Positions 15,534-24,221 of a stretch of 64,000 nt of DNA are shown here, piece after piece (positions within the stretch are counted from its first letter, which is position 1; every line of letters begins with the position of its first letter). The notes under the pieces are model-generated. The model had not been told where the DNA came from. It worked only from the letters and a program-made list of their open reading frames with translations, and did not search any database. Position numbers and translations under genes: made by a program. Source of the DNA: Massilia eburnea (GTDB lineage: Bacteria; Pseudomonadota; Gammaproteobacteria; Burkholderiales; Burkholderiaceae_D); contig NZ_WNKX01000002.1 in NCBI RefSeq assembly GCF_009720745.1, positions 62,001-126,000 on the forward strand, written 5' to 3'.

Positions 15534-16247
15534 ATGAAATTGAGCTCCACCATTGCAGCGCTCGCGCTGTGGGCCGTATCCGCCGCCTGCAGCGCGCAGG
15601 CGGCGGGCACCGCCCTGCCCTCGCATCCTTTCGTCAGCACCAGCGGCAAGGCGCAGCTGTGGATGCGGCCCGACATCGGCGAAGTGAAGTTCGAAGCCGG
15701 CGCCCAGGACGGCAGCTCGCAGGCGGCCGCCGCCCAATTGCAGGAGCTGAGCGCCAGTGTCATGCAACTGCTGGCCGAGCACGGCGTGCAGGAATCGGAC
15801 ATCGAGTCGTATGACATCGAAAAGAAAACCGTTCCCGTCGACGCCGAAAAGCCTGCGGTCTATTCGATGGGCCGCCTGTTCCACGCCCGCGTGCGCGACC
15901 TGGCGCAGTGGCCGGACCTGGTTTCCAAACTGGTGGAAAAAGAACACATTACCAACATCAGTTCCACCTTCGACCGCACCGACGGCGACGACATCAACGC
16001 CCAGTTGATGGCCGCAGCGGCCGACGACGCACGCAACAAGGGCAGCTCGCTGGCCAAAGCCTTCGGCCGCAAGCTCGGCCGCGTTGTCGCCGTCGCCCCT
16101 GGTCCGCTGACGCAAGTCGGCGCGCCCTTCCTCGAATTGCAGCGAGGACGTGAAACACGCGGCACCGCCCCGCAGAGCGGCAACTTCAGTGTGCCGGACT
16201 CGATCGCCTATTCACAGACCGTGAATGCCATCTTCGTCTTGAAGTAA
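15534..16247 (+). CDS. SIMPL-domain (DUF541) periplasmic protein
   Basis: The 237-aa product has a signal peptide (IAALALWAVSAACSAQA) and a SIMPL/DUF541 domain. It contains FVSTSGKAQLWMRPDIGEVKFEA, the helical AAAAQLQELSASVMQLLAEHGV and QESDIESYDI, and the late DDARNKGSSLAKAFGRKLGRVVAV. Family members sit in the cell envelope and have no agreed biochemical role. The start is four bases after the stop of the TonB_C gene, so the two are one transcript. Confidence 0.87.
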   Translation: MKLSSTIAALALWAVSAACSAQAAGTALPSHPFVSTSGKAQLWMRPDIGEVKFEAGAQDGSSQAAAAQLQELSASVMQLLAEHGVQESDIESYDIEKKTVPVDAEKPAVYSMGRLFHARVRDLAQWPDLVSKLVEKEHITNISSTFDRTDGDDINAQLMAAAADDARNKGSSLAKAFGRKLGRVVAVAPGPLTQVGAPFLELQRGRETRGTAPQSGNFSVPDSIAYSQTVNAIFVLK

Positions 16248-16257
16248 CTCCAAACCC

Positions 16258-18345
16258 ATGAAACTTCGATTGATCGCCTGTGCGGCGGTGGTCTGCGCAC
16301 GCGCCTACGCCCAGGAAACTCCGCCGATTGTGCAGGTAAAGGCCAGCGCCGACACACTGCGCCAGCAAGATACCGCCTCCCGCATCGTCGTCACCCGCGA
16401 CGAATTGCTGAAGTATGGCGATCCCACCGTGCTGGATGCACTGAAACGCCTGCCGGGCGTAAGCGTGGTGGACAACGTGCCGCGCATGCGCGGCCTCGGC
16501 GCCGGCTACACGCAAGTACTGGTGGACGGCAGCACGCCGCCGCCCGGCTTCGCCCTGGAAAACCTCTCTCCCGAGATGATCGAAAAGATCGAAGTGGTGC
16601 GCTCCGCCGTAGCCGAATACAGTACACGCGCCATCGCCGGCACCATCAACGTGGTGCTGCGCAAGCCCGCCAGCAAGCCATCCAGCGAATGGCGCGCGAG
16701 CCTTGGCGGCGCGCCAAGCAGGTCGATGGACAGCCTCTCGGGCACCCGGGCCGACAAGGCAGGCGACATGTCGTACACCTTCAGCGCAGCGCTCAACCAT
16801 GGCAGCCTGCAGGCGAGCAGCCACACCGACTTGCGCAGCTGGGATGCAAATGGCGCCCCGCTGTATCTGCAGCGCGAAAACCAGGATCTGGTCGAGCACA
16901 TCTGGAACGCCAGCACAAATGCCCGCATGTCATTGCAACTGGCTCCGGGCAGGAAGCTGGACTGGAGCCTCCGCGCCAACTACATTGATATTCGCTCAAG
17001 CAGCGATGGCGGCATCGCAAGCCTGTTCGGGCCGGAGAATCCTCTCGCCCGCATGCTGAAGTCGCGCGTAAACCGCATGGGTTCCGCCGGCACCGACTTA
17101 GGCTGGTCCGTCAAACTGGATGACGGCAGCGCGTTTGAAACCACGCTGAAGGCTTCCGCCGCCAGGGCGTTGCGTCATTTCGTGCGCCACGCTTACACCG
17201 CCGGCGGAGAACTTGCGCTTGATCGTGTCAACGACACCGGCCCCACCGGAAAAAGCGTGAGCTGGAAAGGCAAATACAGCACGCCGCTGGCCACTGGGCA
17301 CATCGCCAGCGCCGGCTGGGATACCAGCTACACCAACCAGGGCGACCATGAACTGCAATTCGAGCCGCCGCTGCCGCTCAACGCAGGCGCTCCGTTCGAC
17401 CGCGAATACCACTCGCGCCTGACCACTTTTTCCGCGTTCCTGCAAGATGAATGGGAGGTCAATCCCAACCTCTCCGTCTATGCCGGGGTGCGGCGCGAGG
17501 CGGGTATCGCCCATTCCGCCGGCTCTGACTTCCCGCCCATCTCAAGCCACAGCGGCGTTACCAGTCCTTTGCTGCAAGCGCTGTGGAAGATTCCAGGCGA
17601 GAGCAAGAGCCAGCTGCGGGCCGCCCTGGCGCGAACCTACAAGCTCCCCCCTGCTTACGAATTTGTGCCGCGGCGCGGCACCAACGATTACAACTCGCCG
17701 GTCTCGCCCGATTACAGCGGCAATCCGAACCTGCGGCCGGAAATTTCGCACGGCCTGGATCTGGCGTGGGATTACTATTGGGCCGAAGGTGCACTGCTGT
17801 CGCTGTCAGCCGGCGCGCGCCGCATCAACGATGCGATTGTGACGATGACGGAATTCGACGGCGTGCGTTGGGTGTCCTCGCCGCATAATATCGGCAAGGC
17901 GCGCAGCCGCAGCCTGGAGATGGAACTCAAATTTCCGCACCAGGATTTAAAGTTCTCGTTCAGCGCCGGCCGGCATTTTTCCTCGATCGACAATGCGCCG
18001 GGGCCAAACAACCGCTTGGGCCAGCAATCGCCTTGGACGGGCAACTTAATGCTAGATTACGTCCATGGTCCATGGAGCGCAGGGGCCAACCTTGCTCTGT
18101 CCACCGGTGGCTGGAGCCGGATCACGCCGGCGCAGTCAAGCTACAGCGGCGTCCGGCGCTCGGTGGAGGCCTATGTCGGCTACAAGATTGATGCCGCCAG
18201 CAAAATCCGCGTAACGGCGCTGAACGTCGCACATCCGGCAATTCTTCAGGGTACCCAGGTATATGTTCCGGACGGTCGCTCTGAAAGCATGGAACGAACG
18301 CCTGGACGCGCCAGCTTGCGCCTCAATTACGAGCACCGTTTTTAA
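16258..18345 (+). CDS. TonB-dependent receptor, last gene of the BlaI cluster
   Basis: The 695-aa protein has a short signal peptide ending CARAYA. Its plug domain includes LKRLPGVSVVDNVPRMRGLGAGYTQVLVDG and IEKIEVVRSAVAEYSTRAIAGTINVVLRKP. The barrel ends in a C-terminal Phe (LRLNYEHRF). It begins 10 bases after the SIMPL gene, so a BlaI-controlled operon would include an outer-membrane receptor. It converges with pnuC, overlapping its stop by 4 bp. The substrate is unknown; linkage to pnuC could hint at a nicotinamide-type compound but the strands are opposite. Confidence 0.9.
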   Translation: MKLRLIACAAVVCARAYAQETPPIVQVKASADTLRQQDTASRIVVTRDELLKYGDPTVLDALKRLPGVSVVDNVPRMRGLGAGYTQVLVDGSTPPPGFALENLSPEMIEKIEVVRSAVAEYSTRAIAGTINVVLRKPASKPSSEWRASLGGAPSRSMDSLSGTRADKAGDMSYTFSAALNHGSLQASSHTDLRSWDANGAPLYLQRENQDLVEHIWNASTNARMSLQLAPGRKLDWSLRANYIDIRSSSDGGIASLFGPENPLARMLKSRVNRMGSAGTDLGWSVKLDDGSAFETTLKASAARALRHFVRHAYTAGGELALDRVNDTGPTGKSVSWKGKYSTPLATGHIASAGWDTSYTNQGDHELQFEPPLPLNAGAPFDREYHSRLTTFSAFLQDEWEVNPNLSVYAGVRREAGIAHSAGSDFPPISSHSGVTSPLLQALWKIPGESKSQLRAALARTYKLPPAYEFVPRRGTNDYNSPVSPDYSGNPNLRPEISHGLDLAWDYYWAEGALLSLSAGARRINDAIVTMTEFDGVRWVSSPHNIGKARSRSLEMELKFPHQDLKFSFSAGRHFSSIDNAPGPNNRLGQQSPWTGNLMLDYVHGPWSAGANLALSTGGWSRITPAQSSYSGVRRSVEAYVGYKIDAASKIRVTALNVAHPAILQGTQVYVPDGRSESMERTPGRASLRLNYEHRF

Positions 18346-18911
18346 GCGCCCGCCTCGCGCTGGCGGCGCCAGTGCCGCCACGCGACGATGGCGTTGATCC
18401 AGTAGGCCGCGTACAGCGCAGCCGTCAGGTACAAGCCGCGGCTGGCGTACAGCGGCACCGAGACTGTGTTCACTAGAAGCCATACCGGCCAGTTCTCGAT
18501 GCGCCGCCCCATCAGCAGCACCTGGGCGATAACAGAGAACATCAGCACCGCCGAATCGATGAAGGGCGCATACGCATTGGTGTAATGCTTCAGCATCAGC
18601 CCATAACCAGCAGTGGCAAATACGCCGGCCAGCGCCATTTTCAGCAGCGTTGCGGGACGTGTGGTGCGGATATGCAGCGAGTGGCCATGGTCGCCGCGCA
18701 GCCACTGGCGCCAGCCGATGATGCAGGTGGCGATGAACAACAGCTGCAGCGCCACGTCGGCATACAGCTGCGAACCATAGAACAGCACCGCGAACAGCGA
18801 GCAGCCGGCAATGCCGGTCCACCAGGAATGGATGTTATTGCGCCCAGCCAGGAAGATGGAGACCGCCATGATCGCATTGGCGGCGATTTCCAAAGGTTCG
18901 GCCATGCTCAT
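18342..18911 (-). CDS. pnuC: Nicotinamide riboside/NMN transporter PnuC
   Basis: The 189-aa inner-membrane protein has about seven hydrophobic helices and the PnuC signatures NNIHSWWTGIAGCSLFAVLFY, QLLFIATCIIGWRQWL and ENWPVWLLVNTVSVPLYASRGLYLTA. PnuC proteins move nicotinamide riboside for NAD salvage, with trapping by a kinase that is not seen here. AAAGG precedes the chosen ATG at 18911; an ATG six bases later is equally possible. The TPR-methyltransferase gene ends 37 bases upstream on the same strand. Confidence 0.88.
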   Translation of the reverse strand: MSMAEPLEIAANAIMAVSIFLAGRNNIHSWWTGIAGCSLFAVLFYGSQLYADVALQLLFIATCIIGWRQWLRGDHGHSLHIRTTRPATLLKMALAGVFATAGYGLMLKHYTNAYAPFIDSAVLMFSVIAQVLLMGRRIENWPVWLLVNTVSVPLYASRGLYLTAALYAAYWINAIVAWRHWRRQREAGA

Positions 18912-18948
18912 TTGCCTTTGTCGAAGAAGATCATTTGCATAGTGAGAT

Positions 18949-20442
18949 TCAAGCTCCGGACAAGATGGCCAACAGGCCCCGCATGTCTTCGCCGCTTTCC
19001 TGGCGCAGCGTGCTCGGGGCGATTTCAAGGATGGCGAAGCCGTGGCTGCGCGCCAGCGACTCGATGCCGGTGCGCGAATGGGCGTAGCGGCCGGAAGTCC
19101 GCAAAATGAAGTCTTCCGGGCCCTCGTATTCCTCGACCGAGAAGGCGAAGACGCCGCCGCTGCGCAGCGCCAGCCGCGCTACGGAAAACACCGGCTTCAG
19201 ATCGCCCACGTAGACGAACACGTCGGCCGCCACGATCACGTCGCTGCTGGCTGGGCGCGTGCGCAAGTAACCCACCATCTCGCCGCAATACAGGCCGTCG
19301 TATAAGCCCGTATCGCGCGCCTTGTCCAGCATGTGCGCCGACAGGTCGACGCCCTCCAGCAGGCAGGCCATGGGACGCAGCAGCGGCCCGCACAGGCCAG
19401 TGCCGCAACCGGCATCCAGCACATCGAGTTCGCCCGGCGGCAGGTGGCGGCGCAGCGCCTCGACCAGGAGCGTCGGCGTGCGGTAGCGCAGCACGTCGAC
19501 CAGGTGGTGGTCGAAATTGCCGGCATACTGGTCGAACAGCGCTTTCACGTAGGCCGACGGCGAGGCGCCCGGCGCCTGCTGCGCGCCCATGATGGCCAGC
19601 ATATAGCCGACGGTGGCGGCATCGGCGCCAACATCCAGCGCGGTCTTGTAGGCTTCGACCGCTTCCCCGTTGCGGCCCATGGCGCGCAGCGTGTTCGCCA
19701 TGCCAAGCTGGGCACGCGCGTAGCGGGGGCGCACGGTCAGCGCATCATGAAAACTCGCCAGCGCCTCGTCAAGCTCCTGCAAGCGCAACAGCAAGGCGCC
19801 GCGTGCGCACCAGGCTTCCGCATATTCGGGCTGCAGCTGCAGCGCGCGCTCGAAGCCCTCCAGCGCATCGACCGGCTTGCCCAGCGCCAGCAAAGAGACT
19901 GCGGCGCCATGCAGCGCTTCCGGGTAAGCACGACGCACGGCCAGGGCCGCGCCAAAACTGTCCAGCGCCGCCTCGTGGCGCGCGATCGATTGCAACGCGA
20001 GGGCCCGGTTGCACAGCGCTTCCGCATAATCGGGCGACAGGCGCAGCGCCGCATCATAGCTGTCCAGCGCCTTGTCGATATGTCCCAGGTGGCGCAGCGC
20101 GTTGCCACGGTTGCTGAGCGCCATGGCGTAATCGGGCTGCAGCGCCAGCGCGCGCTCGAAACTGGCCAGGGCTTCGTCGTAACGCCCCATGTCCTGCAAC
20201 ACCACGCCGCGATTGCAGTGGACCCTGGCGCGGCCGCCGTCAAGGGACAAGGCGCCATCGATCATGGCCAGCGCCCGTTCAGGATCGCCCTGCTGGCGCG
20301 CCAGCACCCCACTCAAGTGCAGGGCATCGACATTCAGCGGCTCGGCGCGCAGGACGTCGTCGTACAGCGCCTGTGCGCGGCCCAGTTCGCCCTGCTGGTG
20401 CAGCGCCACCGCTTGTTTCAGTATTGCATTGATTTCTGTCAT
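18949..20442 (-). CDS. TPR-repeat protein with C-terminal SAM methyltransferase domain
   Basis: The 497-aa protein has about eight TPR units in residues 1-280 (for example YDEALASFERALALQPDYAMALSNRGNAL). A class I methyltransferase domain follows, with motif I LDVLDAGCGTGLCGPLL, motif II LEGVDLSAHMLDKARD and a motif IV-like VIVAADVFVYVGDL. The TPR part presumably presents a protein or glycan partner for methylation; the substrate is not known. It is followed by pnuC and faces the solute-binding protein gene across a 194-base gap. Confidence 0.88.
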   Translation of the reverse strand: MTEINAILKQAVALHQQGELGRAQALYDDVLRAEPLNVDALHLSGVLARQQGDPERALAMIDGALSLDGGRARVHCNRGVVLQDMGRYDEALASFERALALQPDYAMALSNRGNALRHLGHIDKALDSYDAALRLSPDYAEALCNRALALQSIARHEAALDSFGAALAVRRAYPEALHGAAVSLLALGKPVDALEGFERALQLQPEYAEAWCARGALLLRLQELDEALASFHDALTVRPRYARAQLGMANTLRAMGRNGEAVEAYKTALDVGADAATVGYMLAIMGAQQAPGASPSAYVKALFDQYAGNFDHHLVDVLRYRTPTLLVEALRRHLPPGELDVLDAGCGTGLCGPLLRPMACLLEGVDLSAHMLDKARDTGLYDGLYCGEMVGYLRTRPASSDVIVAADVFVYVGDLKPVFSVARLALRSGGVFAFSVEEYEGPEDFILRTSGRYAHSRTGIESLARSHGFAILEIAPSTLRQESGEDMRGLLAILSGA

Positions 20443-20636
20443 GGGCGCTATTACACCAAGCCGTCACACAGGCGTCAAACCGCCGTCACATTCGGCCCGC
20501 AAAATGCTTGCACCTGGCGCTTCGCGGCGTCACTACCGGGGCCGGCGGTCGGGAAATATACCGGCACCACATTCACAAGCTTTCTGCTTTACAGCGACGC
20601 GGCCATCTGAAACACTGTCCCTGTGGATACTTTCGG

Positions 20637-21401
20637 ATGCCCTCAGCCATGAGGCTGTTGCTTACTGCCCTCCTGCTACAGCTTGTCAGCCCAGCTGGCG
20701 CCTGCACTTTGCGCCTCGCCCCCGAAGAGTGGCCGCCATATTTTTATCATAATGACAAGGCAGTGCTGGGCGGCGTCGATTTTGAACTGCTGCAGGCCAT
20801 ACTGAGCCATGCCGGCTGCAGCTTGCAGCTGGAAAAGGAAATGCCCATTGCGCGGCGCAATGTATTGTTTCAGCAAGGAAAACTCGACTTGCTGATGGCC
20901 GCCTCCGCCACCGAGGAGCGGCGCGGCTTTGCCCGCTTCAGCCTGCCGTACCGGCAAGAGACCGTCGGCCTGTTCACCGTGCCGGAGAAGCTGGACAAAC
21001 TGCGCCGTATCGACAGTTTCCAGTCCATGGCGGCCCAGCACGCCAGCCTGCTGGCGCCGCGCCTGGGCTTTTACGGCGACGATTACGAGCGCGCCCTGCC
21101 AATGCTGAATGCCGAAGGCCGGCGCAGTACCTTCAGCACTTTCGAGCAAGGCATCAAGATGCTGGAAGCAGGTCGGGCCGACCTGATCATGGGCGATGCC
21201 AACGCCCTGCGGCATGTGGCGCGCCAGCAGAATGTCAAGATCGTGCAGCTGCCCTACATTCCCTATCGTGCGCCGGTGCACCTGATGCTGAATGCCGCCA
21301 GCACAACCCAGGCGCAGCTGGCGCGCATCAACCAGGCCATCACCCAGCTCGAACAGAACGGCGCGCTGCCGGCCATCCGCGCGCGCTATGGTGTCAACTA
21401 A
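20637..21401 (+). CDS. Periplasmic amino-acid-type solute-binding protein (orphan)
   Basis: The 254-aa protein has a signal peptide (LLLTALLLQLVSPAGA) and an SBP_bac_3-like fold. It contains LRLAPEEWPPYFYHNDKAVLGGVDFELLQAIL, ARRNVLFQQGKLDLLMAASATEERRGFARFSLPY and AGRADLIMGD. Such proteins bind amino acids or related small ligands, but no ABC permease or ATPase gene is nearby, so it could instead feed a sensor. The start ATG lacks a strong ribosome site, and an ATG twelve bases further on is possible. Confidence 0.82.
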   Translation: MPSAMRLLLTALLLQLVSPAGACTLRLAPEEWPPYFYHNDKAVLGGVDFELLQAILSHAGCSLQLEKEMPIARRNVLFQQGKLDLLMAASATEERRGFARFSLPYRQETVGLFTVPEKLDKLRRIDSFQSMAAQHASLLAPRLGFYGDDYERALPMLNAEGRRSTFSTFEQGIKMLEAGRADLIMGDANALRHVARQQNVKIVQLPYIPYRAPVHLMLNAASTTQAQLARINQAITQLEQNGALPAIRARYGVN

Positions 21402-21407
21402 GCGGCG

Positions 21408-21536
21408 CTAGCACCCCTTGGCCACGTGCAGCCACTGGCAGGACCACATGCCGACCCGTTGCAGCGATCCGGCGGGATCGCCCCAGATGAAGAAGGCGAT
21501 TGCGGCCAGCACCAGGACAAGGCCGAAGCGTTTCAT
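21408..21536 (-). CDS. 42-aa single-pass membrane peptide coupled to the PH-domain gene
   Basis: A 43-codon ORF including the stop begins at an ATG that overlaps the TGA of the PH-domain gene (ATGA). The peptide starts MKRFG, has one hydrophobic helix (LVLVLAAIAFFIWG) and ends with a short Cys/Trp-containing tail (MWSCQWLHVAKGC). Positive charges before the helix suggest the N-terminus stays in the cytoplasm. The overlap geometry is the same as at confirmed gene pairs in this window, which argues that it is real. Function is unknown. Confidence 0.6.
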   Translation of the reverse strand: MKRFGLVLVLAAIAFFIWGDPAGSLQRVGMWSCQWLHVAKGC

Positions 21537-21910
21537 TTCAAGACGTAGCTTGCCAGTACGGCCTGCACTTCGTAAATGCTCAGGCGCTTGTTGAATTTTT
21601 GCGTGAACGGTTCGGCAGTGCTGGAAATCCAGATCTTCAGTTCCGCGTCGAGGTCCAGCGTGCCACCGGTCTCGATGCTGAAATGCGTCACGCTCCTGTA
21701 GGGGATGGAGTGATACTCCTTTTTGCTGCCGGTGACGCCCTGGATATTCACCACTACCAGGCGCTTGTCGGTGAATACCAGGTAATCGCGGATCAGCTGG
21801 TAAGCATGTTCGACGCGCTCATTGGGCGCCAGTACCTTGGCGAAGTCTTCGCGCAGGTCCGCCACGTCGATCTTGGAGGCGTTACCCAGCATGCCATCGA
21901 TGATTCCCAC
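21533..21910 (-). CDS. Bacterial PH-domain (DUF1696-like) protein
   Basis: The 125-aa protein begins VGIIDGMLGNASKIDV, matching the usual start of this family. It continues with ERVEHAYQLIRDYLVFTDKRLVVVNIQGVTGSKKEYHSIPYRSV and DLDAELKIWISS, the bacterial pleckstrin-homology fold. I chose the GTG at 21910, preceded by GGGAG, since an upstream ATG adds nine residues without family similarity. Members are often predicted to work at the membrane, and the ATGA-coupled membrane peptide that follows agrees with this. Confidence 0.85.
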   Translation of the reverse strand: MGIIDGMLGNASKIDVADLREDFAKVLAPNERVEHAYQLIRDYLVFTDKRLVVVNIQGVTGSKKEYHSIPYRSVTHFSIETGGTLDLDAELKIWISSTAEPFTQKFNKRLSIYEVQAVLASYVLK

Positions 21911-21967
21911 TTCAGCTCCCGGTCGTAGTCGTTTCACCGGAATCTATCACGAAGCGCGCATTTCCGG

Positions 21968-24052
21968 TCAGGCAGCGGCGCTTTCCCGCTCTTCCATCAG
22001 GTAGTTGGTCGCCGCGTAGGCCGCCAGCGGGCGGGCGAAGTAGTAACCCTGCAGGAAGTTGCATCCCAATTGACGCAGTTGCGCCGCCTGCTCCGAATCT
22101 TCCACGCCTTCCGCCACGATTTCCAGCCCAAGGTTGCGCGCCAGGCCGACGGCGGTGGCGCAGATTTCGAGGTCTTTTTCGGAAGTGCCGATATCGCGCA
22201 CAAAGCTGCGATCGAGCTTGAAGGAATGGACCGGCAGCATTTTCAGGTAGCCCAGCGAGGAGTAGCCGGTACCGAAATCGTCAATCGACAGCCGCACGCC
22301 GAGGCTGCGCAACTCTTCCAGTTTCTCGATGGAGCGTTGCGGGTCTTGCATCAGCACCGACTCGGTGATTTCAAGTTCCAGGTCCGCACCCATCAACCCG
22401 GCCCGCTTCAGTGCCGCCTGCACGCTTTCGCCAAGGTCGCTTAGCAGCAGCTGTTGCGCCGACAGGTTGACCGCCATCCGCACGTCGCCAAAGCCCAGCG
22501 CGCGCCAGTCCTGCAGCTGCTTGCAGGCGGTTTCCAGCACCCAGGAACCGATCGCCGCGATGGCGCCCGTCGATTCGGCCAGCGGAATGAATTTGTCCGG
22601 CATGACCAGGCCCAGTTCCGGGTGCTGCCAGCGCACCAGCGCCTCCATGCCCAGCACCCGTTCCGTGACCGCGCAGACCTGCGGCTGGTAATGCAGGAAG
22701 AATTCGCCGTTGACCAACGCTTCCTTCAGCTCATTCTCAAGGCCGATGCGTTCGCTCAGCGACTGCTGCAGCGATGGATGGAACATGCGCAGGTTGCCTG
22801 GCCCCAGGTCGCGTGCCTCGTGCAGGGCCAGGCCCGCCGATGCCAGCAAGTCTTCCGGCGAATTGGCGTGGTCCGGATAGATCGCCACGCCGGCGCTGAA
22901 TGTCATGTTCAATACTGTGCCCGCCACCGTGAACGGCGGCTTGATCGCTTCCAGCACGCCCTCCACTTCGCGCTCGATGCCGGCCAGGGTCTTATGGCCC
23001 GCAATGCCAACGACGAAACGCGCACTGCCAAGGCGCGCCACCAGGCGGCGCTTGCCGCAGTGCTCGCGCAGGCGTTGTGCAACTTCGATCAGCACCTGAT
23101 TGCCGGCTTCGTAGCCGCGCGTTCCGTTGATGATCGCCAGCCGGTCCAGGTCCAGCAGCAGCACTGCAGTGCGGGTCAGGCTCGATTCGCTCCAGGCGAA
23201 CATGGCGCGCAGTTTGTCCAGCGCTCCTTCGCGGTTGGGCAATCGCGTCAGCGCATCATTGGTCAGGGCGCGTTCGAAACGCTGGCTGGATTGCTTGTGG
23301 CTCTCCACTTCGCGCTCCAGCGCCGCGCTGATGCGGATCTTTTCAGTCAGGCGCTGCGTCGCCTCGCGCCGCACCAGCAGCAGGAAGGACGCCGCCAGGA
23401 ACAGGAAGCCGAAGCCGCTCAAATACGGTACGCGCAGCATGCCGGTATCGGCCGCACCGCCCAGCGCCGCCGTCCCTGCGACAAGCCCCACCGAGATCCA
23501 TACCAGGACGTTCGAGAAACGCGCCCGCTGGCGCCAGGCGCGGGCACAGAAGAAGACTGCCAGCACCGCCGTCCCCAGCGACAGCAGGCGGTTCACCGCA
23601 TACGCCTTGGTGGTGTCGCCAAAGAGCAGGAAAGCACGCTCGCCCCACGCCAGTTCGACAGGGGCATCCACCGCCAGCTCGGAAAAGCGGTAGCCGTATG
23701 GCGCAACATAGTTGTCAAGCACCAGCAAGGCGGAAACCACGGAGATGCCGTAGCTGATTCTTAATGCGGCCTTGCGCGTGTCCAGCAAGGCAATCAGGTA
23801 GCAGGTCTGCGGCACCAGCAGCAGCGAGAAGAAGTTGACCCATTTATGGGCCCGGATTGCATGCTCCAGGTCCGGCGCCACCTGCTGGTGCACATTCGCG
23901 TACTGGAAGCAGGCAAACGTCAGGCAGATGACGGCAAAAGTCCAGCACGCCCGCACATAAGTGCTGTTGCGCGCCAACAGTGCGGCCTGAAATGCAGACA
24001 TTGCTAGCGCGCCTACGGAGATCAGGTAGAGCGAAGCAAGGGGCGTATCCAT
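21968..24052 (-). CDS. Membrane c-di-GMP phosphodiesterase (7TM-degenerate GGDEF-EAL)
   Basis: The 694-aa protein has seven hydrophobic helices in residues 1-235 and a coiled linker. A GGDEF domain follows with a lost active site (RLGSARFVVGI instead of GGDEF), then an EAL domain from about residue 455. The EAL domain looks catalytic: EALVRW at 470, MAVNLS, ELEITES, SIDDFGTGYSS near 590, KLDRSFV and IVAEGVE are all present. It should therefore hydrolyse c-di-GMP, with the GGDEF part perhaps binding GTP as a regulator. The helical N-terminus probably senses a membrane or periplasmic cue. Confidence 0.9.
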   Translation of the reverse strand: MDTPLASLYLISVGALAMSAFQAALLARNSTYVRACWTFAVICLTFACFQYANVHQQVAPDLEHAIRAHKWVNFFSLLLVPQTCYLIALLDTRKAALRISYGISVVSALLVLDNYVAPYGYRFSELAVDAPVELAWGERAFLLFGDTTKAYAVNRLLSLGTAVLAVFFCARAWRQRARFSNVLVWISVGLVAGTAALGGAADTGMLRVPYLSGFGFLFLAASFLLLVRREATQRLTEKIRISAALEREVESHKQSSQRFERALTNDALTRLPNREGALDKLRAMFAWSESSLTRTAVLLLDLDRLAIINGTRGYEAGNQVLIEVAQRLREHCGKRRLVARLGSARFVVGIAGHKTLAGIEREVEGVLEAIKPPFTVAGTVLNMTFSAGVAIYPDHANSPEDLLASAGLALHEARDLGPGNLRMFHPSLQQSLSERIGLENELKEALVNGEFFLHYQPQVCAVTERVLGMEALVRWQHPELGLVMPDKFIPLAESTGAIAAIGSWVLETACKQLQDWRALGFGDVRMAVNLSAQQLLLSDLGESVQAALKRAGLMGADLELEITESVLMQDPQRSIEKLEELRSLGVRLSIDDFGTGYSSLGYLKMLPVHSFKLDRSFVRDIGTSEKDLEICATAVGLARNLGLEIVAEGVEDSEQAAQLRQLGCNFLQGYYFARPLAAYAATNYLMEERESAAA

Positions 24053-24117
24053 AGGGTCATCGAGTTACTTTTAGGCAAACCCGGCTATTTTATTACATTG
24101 CTAAGGCGCCGCCCATT

Positions 24118-24133
24118 GTTCTCCTGGGAGAAC
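24118..24133. promoter_or_regulatory. Palindrome GTTCTCC-TG-GGAGAAC before the pirin gene
   Basis: Perfect 7-base arms separated by two bases lie 88 bases before the pirin start and 65 bases before the phosphodiesterase start. The position fits an operator for one or both divergent genes. No regulator gene is adjacent, so this is a candidate only. Confidence 0.4.
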
Positions 24134-24221
24134 GCAGTCGACAGAATTTGCGCCTATCGAAGATGCCATTCATGGCACATACTGATCTGGCAGTTGTCCC
24201 TTGCCAGTCCAGGAGCGCATC

